Shown here: positions 40,524 to 48,653 of the stretch, piece after piece | How the letters are laid out: every line of letters begins with the position of its first letter | Position numbering within the stretch: position 1 is the stretch's first letter | Source: Oceanicaulis sp. HLUCCA04 | GTDB taxonomy: Bacteria > Pseudomonadota > Alphaproteobacteria > Caulobacterales > Maricaulaceae | Direction: 5' to 3' | Assembly (NCBI GenBank): GCA_001314625.1 | Contig: LJSH01000006.1 | Coordinates: forward strand, 124,001-188,000 | Length of the DNA: 64,000 bases | The notes under the pieces: generated by a model | Told to the model about the DNA's origin: nothing | The model's database searches: none | Seen by the model: only the letters and a program-made list of their open reading frames with translations | Translations under genes and position numbers: made by a program

Positions 40524-41024
40524 ATGGCCGAAGCCCTGTCCACCGCGCCCGCAGGCGAAACGCTTGAACAAGCCTACGCCCGTGTGCGCGAGGAGATCGC
40601 CGCCATCGTGGCTGGCGAGACCAGCGAGACGGCGCGCTTTGCTACCGCCGCCTGCGTGCTGGCACAGAATTTCGCGCCCCGCTTTTTCTGGACCGGGTTT
40701 TACATGGTTGACCCGCTAAAGCCCGGAGAGCTGGTGGTTGGTCCCTATCAGGGCACACTTGGGTGCCTGCGCATCGCGTTTGGCAAAGGCGTATGCGGCG
40801 CTGCTGCGGCGAGCGGAAAGACACAGATGGTCGACGATGTTCACGCCTTCCCGGGCCATATTGCCTGCGACAGCCGTTCCAATTCAGAGATTGTCGTGCC
40901 GGTATTTCGTCAAGACGGCTCGCTGGCGGCGGTGCTGGACGTGGACTCTGAAAGCCTTGGCGCCTTCGGCCCGCAGGACCAAGACGGGCTTGAATCGATC
41001 TGTGAAATTCTTTTGACGGCATAA
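40524..41024 (+). CDS. msrC: free methionine-(R)-sulfoxide reductase (GAF domain)
   Basis: A 166-residue GAF-domain enzyme that reduces free methionine-R-sulfoxide. All three conserved cysteines are present: Cys81 (GTLGCLRI), Cys91 (GKGVCGAAA) and the catalytic Cys115 (GHIACDSRSNSEIVVP). The substrate-pocket motif FFWTGFYMV is also clear. Length is normal for fRMsr. It stands alone on the plus strand between tRNA-Gly and a convergent pair of minus-strand genes. A role in oxidative-damage repair follows from the family. Confidence 0.94.
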   Translation: MAEALSTAPAGETLEQAYARVREEIAAIVAGETSETARFATAACVLAQNFAPRFFWTGFYMVDPLKPGELVVGPYQGTLGCLRIAFGKGVCGAAAASGKTQMVDDVHAFPGHIACDSRSNSEIVVPVFRQDGSLAAVLDVDSESLGAFGPQDQDGLESICEILLTA

Positions 41025-41038
41025 CTCAAGCGATGAAA

Positions 41039-41122
41039 CCCCGGGCGAGCCATGCGGGACCCGGGGGGCGGTTGCCGCTTTAACCCGAAATCAGATCCCG
41101 GATCGGCTTCGCCCTCCGGGAT
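41039..41122. terminator. two hairpins in a convergent gap
   Basis: CCCCGGG (41039-41045) pairs with CCCGGGG (41060-41066), and ATCCCGG (41095-41101) with CCGGGAT (41116-41122). They fill the 124-bp gap between two convergent genes. Neither has a clear T run, so they are weak terminators or remnants of a G/C repeat. Confidence 0.4.
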
Positions 41123-41148
41123 TTCCGCTCTGCGTCCCGACGAGTCCG

Positions 41149-41649
41149 CTAGAACAGCCCCAGGAATTTCTGGCGCTTGCGCGGAGCCTGCGGTGCGGCG
41201 GCCTCATCGCGCTCACCGGCATCTGATTGGGGCAAAGCAGACGCAGCCGCCTGTGCTTCTCCGGCGAAGCCCGCACCCGAATGATCGCCTGAAATCGCCG
41301 GAGCCGGATCGGCTTTCGGGCGCTCGGGTGCTGCCGCCATGGGCGGTTCGGGCGTACAGATATCGGCATCGCACAAGGCATGGCCGATCACGCCGGACGT
41401 GTTCAGCGGCAGTGGTGAATATGGCCCTTGCGTATCGGCAAGGCCAAGCCGGGTGCGCAATTCCATACGGAAAGCCCCCGCGCGGGTTTCGATGCGGCGG
41501 CGGCGGTCAGCCTCCTCGCGCAGCCGCGACAGATCGGCCGGACGCGGCGCGCGTACGGCAATCGCGCATTCATCACGCACCTTGACCAGCGCGGCGCGGG
41601 CGCGGTCCAGATCAAGCCGGGACGGGTTGTCGTTCGTATCATTGCTCAT
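41149..41649 (-). CDS. uncharacterised partner of the Ntn-hydrolase-like protein
   Basis: A 166-residue protein of unknown function. Residues about 10-70 are helical and highly charged (LDRARAALVKVRDECAIAV, then RLREEADRRRRIETRAGAF), consistent with a coiled coil. Residues 75-155 are Ala/Pro/Glu-rich and probably disordered. The chain ends in a basic-hydrophobic tail KRQKFLGLF. ATG 41649 has GGAG 8-9 bases upstream; ATG 41655 is too close. It starts 26 bases after the proteasome-like gene, so the two form one transcript. It may be an adaptor or activator, but this is only inference from position and the tail. Confidence 0.75.
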   Translation of the reverse strand: MSNDTNDNPSRLDLDRARAALVKVRDECAIAVRAPRPADLSRLREEADRRRRIETRAGAFRMELRTRLGLADTQGPYSPLPLNTSGVIGHALCDADICTPEPPMAAAPERPKADPAPAISGDHSGAGFAGEAQAAASALPQSDAGERDEAAAPQAPRKRQKFLGLF

Positions 41650-41675
41650 GATCATAGCTCCTTGCCCGCCAGCCC

Positions 41676-42914
41676 TCAGGCCTTGCGAGCATACCATTCA
41701 ACGCCGCCGGTTTGCGAGATCATCACCACATCCACATCGCCGCCGACGCCGGTCTGGGTCTGGTGCAGGCTGCTTTTGAGGATATTGAGTTCCACCAGCG
41801 CCTTGGATGTCTCGGCAATCTGACGCTTGCCCGACGCCGACACCACCTGGATGAAGGGCTTGATAAATTCTTCCTGGCTGACGGCATGGGACGCCTTGAT
41901 GAAATGGCCGGTGAGCGCGGGCAGTGTGCCCTGCCCGATCCGCTCCATCACATTGGCGGCTGCCTCGCCTTCCATGCCCGCCTCACGCAGCGCGGCCTCG
42001 GCCGCCGCTTCATTGGTGATCATGTTCATGGAGATCATCATGTCGAACATGAGCGGGTGGATGCCGCGCAGGAAGGCATGGGTCATGTCGGCCTGGGCAA
42101 ACGTGCGCACAAAGGCGTTGGGTCCGTCATCGACGCCCACAGCCGTCGTCTCGTCATGCGCACGCTTCATCACCCCGTCGACCAGGATGGAGGCATAGTG
42201 GTGCTCAAAGACCGGGAAAATGTCATTTGATCCCAGACCGGCAAACACCAGACCGGCATAGGGCTCCAGAAAGGCCGGCTTGGTGACGATCATGTAGGCA
42301 AAGTCGAACAGGCGGGCGCGCATCGCCTCTTCCTGCCCGAACGGTCCGAGCGCATCTGCGATCAGCTGGTCGAGCATCTCGCCGAAAATCTCGTAGAAGC
42401 GCTCGCGGGTCAGGTGCTCAAACACCTCCAGATCGGCGCGCGGACGCCCGCTCTCATCATTGGCCAGATGGCTGCGGTAAAGCTCAAGCGTGGCCTCGAA
42501 GGCTTGCGCATCATCCTCATAACCGGCGCCGGGATAGCTGGCCATGGCGCGGGCGTGATTCATCAGCGTAAGAAAGGCTGCCCGCATCAGCTCTTCAAAT
42601 TCCTCGCGCTCCTCGCGCTCGGGGAAGAGCTTGCGATTGCCATCCACGAAAGCGAAGAAGGCCTTCGCACACTCGGCCACGCTTTCGAACGCCGTGCTCC
42701 CGTGCTGCTGGCGGAAGGCGTGGGCAATCTGCGACCATGACCGGCCCAGCACATCGCCGCGCGAATAGACCATCAGCGCGACCGAGCCGCTGAGCGGCAG
42801 GATTTTCTCTGCTTCCAGCGTGACAACCGGCTCCGGCCCGCCGCCATAGGTGACAGCGCTATCAGCAGCCAGCGCCACCGCCTGCCGGTTCATGATCATC
42901 ACTTCTGACGTCAT
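41676..42914 (-). CDS. proteasome/HslV-like Ntn-hydrolase, large uncharacterised family
   Basis: A 412-residue protein with an N terminus like a proteasome beta subunit. After removal of the initiator Met, Thr1 opens TSEVMIMNRQAVALAADSAV, which puts Asp in the ADS motif at position 17, as in HslV and beta subunits. A lysine (EAEKILPL) follows at position 36, against 33 in those proteins. LMVYSRGDVLGRSW then resembles the next strand and turn. A later FAGLGSNDIFPVFE recalls the GSGG loop of HslV. Between them lies a charged helical insertion of about 170 residues. ATG 42914 was chosen since it exposes Thr1 and has GAGGGG about 10 bases upstream. Peptidase activity is not proven. It resembles other unannotated bacterial proteins with N-terminal ADSAVT motifs. 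Confidence 0.7.
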   Translation of the reverse strand: MTSEVMIMNRQAVALAADSAVTYGGGPEPVVTLEAEKILPLSGSVALMVYSRGDVLGRSWSQIAHAFRQQHGSTAFESVAECAKAFFAFVDGNRKLFPEREEREEFEELMRAAFLTLMNHARAMASYPGAGYEDDAQAFEATLELYRSHLANDESGRPRADLEVFEHLTRERFYEIFGEMLDQLIADALGPFGQEEAMRARLFDFAYMIVTKPAFLEPYAGLVFAGLGSNDIFPVFEHHYASILVDGVMKRAHDETTAVGVDDGPNAFVRTFAQADMTHAFLRGIHPLMFDMMISMNMITNEAAAEAALREAGMEGEAAANVMERIGQGTLPALTGHFIKASHAVSQEEFIKPFIQVVSASGKRQIAETSKALVELNILKSSLHQTQTGVGGDVDVVMISQTGGVEWYARKA

Positions 42915-43000
42915 CGGCCCATTTCCCCTCACCGGTGTCCTTTTGAAGGCCACCAGCCTCTTCGTTGCCGCGGCCCCTCTATTGCCCGCAAGGCAACCCG

Positions 43001-43015
43001 TTAACGGAAGGTTAC
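43001..43015. promoter_or_regulatory. possible CtrA-like site upstream of the Ntn gene
   Basis: TTAA-N7-TTAC (43001-43004, 43012-43015), one base short of the CtrA consensus, 87 bases before the Ntn-hydrolase start in a 207-bp gap that holds no gene. Confidence 0.25.
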
Positions 43016-43121
43016 CGCGAAAAATCCGGCAATGTTAAGGACAAAACGGGCCGTTAACCGCGATTGGACCGATACCGTGTGCGCAAAATGCCACGTTGCG
43101 CCGTCTGACCGCGCCGGTGGG

Positions 43122-45368
43122 TTATGGCCCGGCAGGCTGCAAATGCCGGTCGAAAAAGCCCATCTGCGTGCGCAGCAAATGCGTCTGCAGGGGCGGCGGG
43201 CGGATGCCGTGCCGCTGGCCGGGATAGGTCATGATGTCGAACACCTCGCCGCGCTCCTGCAGCTCGGCAAACAGGCGCGTGGAGTGGTCGAAGGTGACAT
43301 TGTCATCGGCCATCCCGTGAATGATCAGCAGCGGCGTCTCATACCCGTCCAGATGGGCGAAGACCGATCCGGCCTCGTAGCCGTCCGCATTATCCTGCGG
43401 GGTCGACATGAAACGCTCGGTATAGTGGGTGTCATAGAGCGACCAGTCGGTGACCGGTGCTCCGGCGATACCGGCGGCAAACCGGCCCGGTGCCTGCAGC
43501 GTGGTCATCAGCGTCATGTAGCCACCATAGGACCAGCCCCACAGGCCGACACGCTCGCCATCCACGAAATCGCGCGCCTGCAGCCAGTCGAGCCCGGCCA
43601 GCTGGTCTTCCACTTCCAGAATGCCCATGCGCCTGTGCAGCGCACCTTCAAAGGCGTGACCGCGGTTTGAACTGCCCCGGTTGTCGACCTTGAACAGGAC
43701 ATAGCCCGACTGGACGAGAATCTGGTCACGCAAGCTCTGCCAGCCACCCGTGACGGTCTGAACACCCGGTCCGCCATAAACCTGCACGATGGCCGGACAG
43801 GGCGTGGCGGCGGTACAATGGTCCGGGCGGTACATCTGCCAGTGCAGGTCCGTCTGGCCGTCAGCGGCCGTCAGGGTGCCATATTCAGGATAGACATGAC
43901 GGGCGAGATAGGGCGCGTAGGGATGATCCTCATTGAGCGGGTTCTCCTCCAACCAGGCAATACGGCCGCCATCCATCGCATAAAGGGCAGTGCTGGGCGG
44001 CGTTTCGATATCAGAATAGGTACCGATAAAGCCTGAGCCGCCAGACCCGGCGGTGACACTCCAGCGGCCGTCTCCGCTGGTGATGCGCTCCGGCTCCCCG
44101 CCATCCAGGCTCACCGAATAGAGATGGCGCTCCAGCGGCGTCTCCATCCAGCCGGTAAACCAGACAATGCCGCTCTCCTCATCGACCGCAGCAATACCAT
44201 CAACCACCCATTCGCCAGACGTGATGTCCTCAGCCGTGCCATCGGCATGAACGCGGCGGATATGGCGAAAGCCCGACTGTTCGGAAAGATACAGCAAGCC
44301 GCCGCCGCTGACCGGGCGAAGATCGTGATCGAGATTGATCCAGGTGTCTGCGGTCTCGGTGATGCGCCGGCTTTCATCCTCGTCTCCGGTTGACGGATTC
44401 AGCGCCAGCAAATCCCATTGCGTCTGGGCCCGGTTCTGGCGCTGCACCCACAGCGTGCCGCCAGACCGGCTCCAATTGACCCGGTTGAGATAGGTATCCG
44501 TCTCATTGCCCATATCCATGTCGGTTACCTCGCCGGTCGCCAGGTCGATGACATGCAGGGTAACGATGGCATTGGGCGTGCCGGCGCGCGGATAGCGCTG
44601 CTCGGATACGGACACGCCTTCGGCCGAGATGCCGAAGCGTTCCACCACCATGACGGGGGTTTCATCGACGCGCGCAACCGCGATGCGGCTATCGTCGGGC
44701 GACCACCAGTATCCGGTATAGCGGCTCATTTCTTCCTGGGCGACGAACTCGGCCATGCCCCAGCTGATCAACCCGCCACCCTCACGCGTCAGGGCGCGCT
44801 CCTCGCCCGTGGCAAGGTCATACACCCAGAGATTCTGGTCACGGATGAAAGAGACATAGCCGCCGCGCGGGCTGACCTTGGCGTCGGTCTCGAATTCTTC
44901 GGTCTCGGTCAGACGCCGGGCCTCACCGCTTTCCACATCAACGTAGAAAACATCGCCATCCAGCGGCACAAGCACGGCTTCTCCCGCCTCATCCCAGTCA
45001 TAACTCACCACACCGGACGCCGTTATCCGTGCGCGTTCACGAAACTGGATTTCGGCCTCTGTCAGTTCGCGCTCTTCAGGGGCGAGTTGATGCGCATCGA
45101 CCAGCACATAGGTGCGCCCGGTCTCCACATCCATCGCCCACAAATCCTGTACCGTGCGGTCGTCTTCCTTGGCACGCAGGAAACTGATCCGGCTGCCATC
45201 GGGCGAGAAGCGCACCGAGCGTGCTGTCGGTCCGGTCAGATCCGGCGAGGCGTAGAGCCGCTCGATGGTCAGGCGTTCGCCCTCCTGATCAAGGACCGGG
45301 GTGGCGGCTTGGTCACACGAAGACAGGGCCAGGGCAGCAGGCAGACAGGCGAGAAGGGCAGCGCGCAT
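43122..45368 (-). CDS. DPP-IV-type prolyl oligopeptidase, lipoprotein
   Basis: A 748-residue S9 family peptidase releasing dipeptides from proline-containing peptides. It begins with a lipoprotein signal (MRAALLACLPAALALSSC; lipobox LSSC). A beta-propeller domain follows (about 30-480, e.g. GYWWSPDDSRIAVARVDETP), then an alpha/beta hydrolase domain. The triad is visible as GWSYGGYM (Ser), GMADDNVTF (Asp) and PGQRHGI (His). The start at 45368 is set by the signal peptide; the frame runs on to 45449 across a hairpin. It probably sits in the outer membrane or periplasm and scavenges peptides. Confidence 0.93.
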   Translation of the reverse strand: MRAALLACLPAALALSSCDQAATPVLDQEGERLTIERLYASPDLTGPTARSVRFSPDGSRISFLRAKEDDRTVQDLWAMDVETGRTYVLVDAHQLAPEERELTEAEIQFRERARITASGVVSYDWDEAGEAVLVPLDGDVFYVDVESGEARRLTETEEFETDAKVSPRGGYVSFIRDQNLWVYDLATGEERALTREGGGLISWGMAEFVAQEEMSRYTGYWWSPDDSRIAVARVDETPVMVVERFGISAEGVSVSEQRYPRAGTPNAIVTLHVIDLATGEVTDMDMGNETDTYLNRVNWSRSGGTLWVQRQNRAQTQWDLLALNPSTGDEDESRRITETADTWINLDHDLRPVSGGGLLYLSEQSGFRHIRRVHADGTAEDITSGEWVVDGIAAVDEESGIVWFTGWMETPLERHLYSVSLDGGEPERITSGDGRWSVTAGSGGSGFIGTYSDIETPPSTALYAMDGGRIAWLEENPLNEDHPYAPYLARHVYPEYGTLTAADGQTDLHWQMYRPDHCTAATPCPAIVQVYGGPGVQTVTGGWQSLRDQILVQSGYVLFKVDNRGSSNRGHAFEGALHRRMGILEVEDQLAGLDWLQARDFVDGERVGLWGWSYGGYMTLMTTLQAPGRFAAGIAGAPVTDWSLYDTHYTERFMSTPQDNADGYEAGSVFAHLDGYETPLLIIHGMADDNVTFDHSTRLFAELQERGEVFDIMTYPGQRHGIRPPPLQTHLLRTQMGFFDRHLQPAGP

Positions 45369-45369
45369 G

Positions 45370-45405
45370 AGAAAGAACGTCCGGACAGTTAATACCTGTC
45401 CGGAC
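45370..45405 (-). terminator. hairpin between the TacA-like gene and the peptidase gene
   Basis: A perfect 10-bp inverted repeat GTCCGGACAG (45379-45388) / CTGTCCGGAC (45396-45405) with a 7-base loop, followed on the minus strand by GTTCTTTCTC. It fits an intrinsic terminator of the upstream regulator but ends only 10 bases before the peptidase start. Confidence 0.6.
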
Positions 45406-45445
45406 GCTACAAGGCTGATCGATGTATGACCAGAGGGCTTAACCC

Positions 45446-46930
45446 TCACCCCGCCTCACGGAAATTATCCACTTCGAGATCGTATTCACGCACCTTGCGG
45501 TAGAGCGTGGAGCGGCCAAGGCCCAGTCGGCGCGCCACTTCGGCCATGCGGCCCGAATAGGTCTCGATGGCAAAGGCGATGAGATCACGCTCGATGGATT
45601 CCAGAGGGCGCAAATGCCCGCCTGCATCAGTGATATCAACCGGGAAACCACTGGAGTGAACGCCGGCTTCGCCTTGCCCGTCATCAACCGGCTCAGCAGG
45701 CGCTGCCGTTTCGGCAACCGGAGCCGGACGTTCGGCGTCAGACTGGCGCAAGGTCGGGGTCAGCCCGGATATTTGAGGGAAATCCTCTGGCGTCAGATAA
45801 TCACCGTCACACAGCACCACCGCGCGGAAGATCGCGTTTTCAAGCTGGCGCACATTGCCCTTCCAGTGATGGCGGGCGAGCATGTCCATCGTTTCGGACG
45901 TGGCATCCAGTACGGCTTTGCCCTCTTGCGCGTTGAAGCGCGCAATGAAGTGACGCACCAGCGCAGGGATATCGTCCGAACGCTCAGCCAAGCTTGGCAC
46001 TTCAATCGGGAAGACATTGAGACGGTAGAACAAGTCCTCGCGGAAGCCCCCGCATTTGACCTGCTCGGCCAGATCGCGGTTCGTCGCCGAGATAATGCGC
46101 ACATCAACCTTGACCGGCTTCTTGCCACCGACCGGGTCGACTTCGCCTTCCTGCAGGGCACGCAGGAGTTTCACCTGCATGTCGAGGGGCAACTCGCCGA
46201 TCTCGTCAAGGAAAAGCGTGCCGCCATCGGCTTCCTGGAACTTGCCCATATGCTTGGCGACCGCGCCGGTGAAGGCCCCCTTCTCGTGGCCAAACAGGGT
46301 CGATTCCACGAGATTTTCCGGAATGGCCCCGCAGTTTACGGCCACGAAAGGCCGTCCTGCCCTGTCTGATGCGGCCATGATGGAGCGGGCCACCAGCTCC
46401 TTGCCGACGCCGCTTTCGCCGGTGACAAGGATCGGAATATTGGACTTTGCCGCCCGCTCGCCCAGACGCACCACCTGACGCATGGCCGGTGCCGCTGCGA
46501 TCATGTCCTTGAAGCCAAGCTGGCCGGACTGGGTACGCTTCAGGCGCGTCACCTCGCCGGTCAGGTCCTTGACCTTGAAGGCATTGCGGATGGACACCGC
46601 GATACGCTCCGGGCTGGCGGGCTTCACGAAGAAGTCTACCGCACCGGCCCGCATGGCCTTGACCACAGTCTCGATGCCGCCATGCGCCGTCAGCACGATG
46701 ACCGGCAGGTCCGGCTCGCGCGCCTTGATGACTTCGAGTGTCTCCTGACCGTCCATGCCCGGCATGACCATGTCCAGCAGCACAACATCGATACCGCCGC
46801 GCCGGATCCGCTCCAGCCCCGCCTCGCCGCTTTCGGCCGTTTCGGGGTGATGCCCCTGCTTTTCGAGAACCGCCTGCATCAACCGGCGTTGCGTCGGATC
46901 GTCATCGACGATCAGAATTGTCTTGGCCAT
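45446..46930 (-). CDS. tacA: sigma-54-dependent response regulator, TacA-like
   Basis: A 494-residue NtrC-class activator. The receiver domain has the phospho-acceptor Asp53 in VVLLDMVMPG. The AAA+ domain shows Walker A GESGVGKE, the sigma-54 contact loop GAFTGA and LFLDEIGELPLD. A C-terminal Fis-type helix-turn-helix ends the chain (VARRLGLGRSTLYRKVREY). The opening DDDPTQRRLMQAVLE and KPASPERIAVSIRNA resemble Caulobacter TacA, which controls stalk genes and is fed by the ShkA-ShpA relay (established there). ATG 46930 has AAGGG 10 bases upstream. No histidine kinase gene lies next to it, as with TacA. Confidence 0.85.
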   Translation of the reverse strand: MAKTILIVDDDPTQRRLMQAVLEKQGHHPETAESGEAGLERIRRGGIDVVLLDMVMPGMDGQETLEVIKAREPDLPVIVLTAHGGIETVVKAMRAGAVDFFVKPASPERIAVSIRNAFKVKDLTGEVTRLKRTQSGQLGFKDMIAAAPAMRQVVRLGERAAKSNIPILVTGESGVGKELVARSIMAASDRAGRPFVAVNCGAIPENLVESTLFGHEKGAFTGAVAKHMGKFQEADGGTLFLDEIGELPLDMQVKLLRALQEGEVDPVGGKKPVKVDVRIISATNRDLAEQVKCGGFREDLFYRLNVFPIEVPSLAERSDDIPALVRHFIARFNAQEGKAVLDATSETMDMLARHHWKGNVRQLENAIFRAVVLCDGDYLTPEDFPQISGLTPTLRQSDAERPAPVAETAAPAEPVDDGQGEAGVHSSGFPVDITDAGGHLRPLESIERDLIAFAIETYSGRMAEVARRLGLGRSTLYRKVREYDLEVDNFREAG

Positions 46931-47231
46931 CTCACCCACACCCTTCTGGTCCCACCTGTTTTAAAGTGCGCCCTGGCCCTTGTGGCCGCCCCGCAGTTTT
47001 CTGCGTAAGCGGCCGGGCTCTTGGTGAGCGCACCCCTTGATGCGCACCGTTATGGGACACCTCCTGTTAAGGTCACGTGTAGAGCACGGTGAGAATTGGT
47101 TAGGGTAAATAGAGGGTTAGCAATGTGTTGACGCGCGCCTGACCAGCGTTGATTGACGCGACACTGCCTGCAGCCTACCCAGTGCCGGGCTTGTTGCCGC
47201 CAGGGGCCATGCTCCCTGTCCTTGCCTTGTG
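46931..47231. other. divergent intergenic region
   Basis: 301 bases between the TacA-like gene and the alpha/beta hydrolase gene. I see no gene, no clear sigma-70 pair and no TTAA-N7-TTAA site. A TTGACG is present at about 47123 but without a good -10 partner. Confidence 0.5.
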
Positions 47232-48173
47232 ATGGATATTGAAACCATGGCCGACACTGATCGCCCGCCCTCACCGCTCGCAGCCCTGAAGGGCCAGCCG
47301 CTCGCCGGTCCGGACTGGTTTGCCGGAGCGCAGGAGGAGATGTGTGAAACGGGAACCGCAGACCATCTGGGCACCACATTGTCCTGGAAGGCGTGGGGGA
47401 CGCGCGGCGCACCGGGCCTGATCCTGGTCCATGGCGGCACAGCCCACAAAGGCTGGTGGGACGCTATCGGTCCGTTCCTGGCCGCTGAGGGCTACCGGGT
47501 AGTGACTCCCGATCTGGCCGGCATGGGTGATAGCGGCTGGCGCGACACCTACTCCATGGACGAACATGCCGCCGACATGCTGGCAGCCGCACGCGCGGGC
47601 GGTGCGTTCGAAGCAGGCAAACCCATTCTCGCGGGACATTCCTTTGGCGGTTTCGTCACGCTGTCAGCAGCCATTTCTCTGGGTGACCAGCTGCGCGCCG
47701 GCATTATTCTGGACAGCCCCATCCGCCCGCGAACCGAACAGCGCGATGGTTCGCCCCCGCGCCGGGGCGGGCGGGTCTATGCCGACACACCTGCCGCGCT
47801 GGCGCGGTTCCGACTGCTGCCGGACCAGCCGTGTGACAATCTCTGGCTTGTCGATCACATCGCGCGCGGCTCGCTGAAAGACATCCAAGGCGGGGTGACC
47901 TGGAAGTTCGATCCCGACCTGTGGGCGAAGCTCGCCTGGGAGCGGCGTGATCCGGCCAACGCGGCCGCCAGTCTGAAATGTCCGCTGGCATTCGTGCGCG
48001 GCGCGCAATCGCGCCTGATGAACGCAGAAACCTGGGACTATATGCGCTCTGTTTTTACTGCCTCACCCTTCATCAGCGTGCCCGACGCCCAGCACCATCT
48101 GATACTCGACCAGCCGCTGGCGGTTGTGAGCGTGCTTCAGGCCCTCGCCGAGGGCTGGGCACCGCGCGCGTGA
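47232..48173 (+). CDS. alpha/beta hydrolase
   Basis: A 313-residue alpha/beta-hydrolase-fold protein. The oxyanion strand is LILVHGGTAHKGWW, the nucleophile elbow LAGHSFGGFVTL with Ser, and a late HHLILDQP supplies the His. The fold covers esterases, epoxide hydrolases and C-C hydrolases; the substrate is unknown. ATG 47232 was used; ATG 47247 is a close alternative and neither has a strong ribosome site. It precedes the oxidase subunit and transhydrogenase genes by 87 bp, but a functional link is not evident. Confidence 0.85.
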   Translation: MDIETMADTDRPPSPLAALKGQPLAGPDWFAGAQEEMCETGTADHLGTTLSWKAWGTRGAPGLILVHGGTAHKGWWDAIGPFLAAEGYRVVTPDLAGMGDSGWRDTYSMDEHAADMLAAARAGGAFEAGKPILAGHSFGGFVTLSAAISLGDQLRAGIILDSPIRPRTEQRDGSPPRRGGRVYADTPAALARFRLLPDQPCDNLWLVDHIARGSLKDIQGGVTWKFDPDLWAKLAWERRDPANAAASLKCPLAFVRGAQSRLMNAETWDYMRSVFTASPFISVPDAQHHLILDQPLAVVSVLQALAEGWAPRA

Positions 48174-48260
48174 TGCGCCTTGTGCTATGGTCTTGGCCGC
48201 CGGCAAAACCCATGCTAGGTGCCAGATCAACAACCCTGTTTGACCAAGCGGAGTCCTGAC

Positions 48261-48554
48261 ATGGCATCTCAATACACGCGCGGCGGCATGGAAATCGACG
48301 GGCAGCAATCCACGTTCTCAAGCGTGATAAAAGCTGGTGTCTCCTCCTCGCTGGTGCTGGCCTACTCAATCGTGTTCCTCACCTTCGCTTTTGCCACCGG
48401 ATCAGGCTGGTTCACCGCGATTGGCGTGGCTCTGGCTGTCGGTATTGTTGGCGGCGTCGTCATGAAGCAGGGGCCGTGGTACTGGCTTTTTACCGCGTTT
48501 CTGACCGTGTTTGCGGGGGTTATCGGTCTGGCCATTTCGGTCTTTGCCGGTTAG
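48261..48554 (+). CDS. aa3-type cytochrome c oxidase subunit IV
   Basis: A 97-residue membrane protein of the small bacterial aa3 oxidase subunit IV family. It begins MASQYTRGGMEIDGQQSTF, the family's usual soluble lead, and has two to three hydrophobic helices (LVLAYSIVFLTFAFATGSG, FTAIGVALAVGIVGG and LFTAFLTVFAGVIGLAI). Typical members have only one helix, so this one is longer than usual. It sits directly upstream of pntA, a neighbourhood often seen in alphaproteobacteria. ATG 48261 has GGAG 7-8 bases upstream. Confidence 0.8.
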   Translation: MASQYTRGGMEIDGQQSTFSSVIKAGVSSSLVLAYSIVFLTFAFATGSGWFTAIGVALAVGIVGGVVMKQGPWYWLFTAFLTVFAGVIGLAISVFAG

Positions 48555-48653
48555 CGCGCAGGCGATTAACCAATTTCATCTTTGCGCATCTTCGAGATTC
48601 GCGCATTGTGACAGTCTGACTACTCCCCGATGCGGGCTGAACAGGATGTCACG

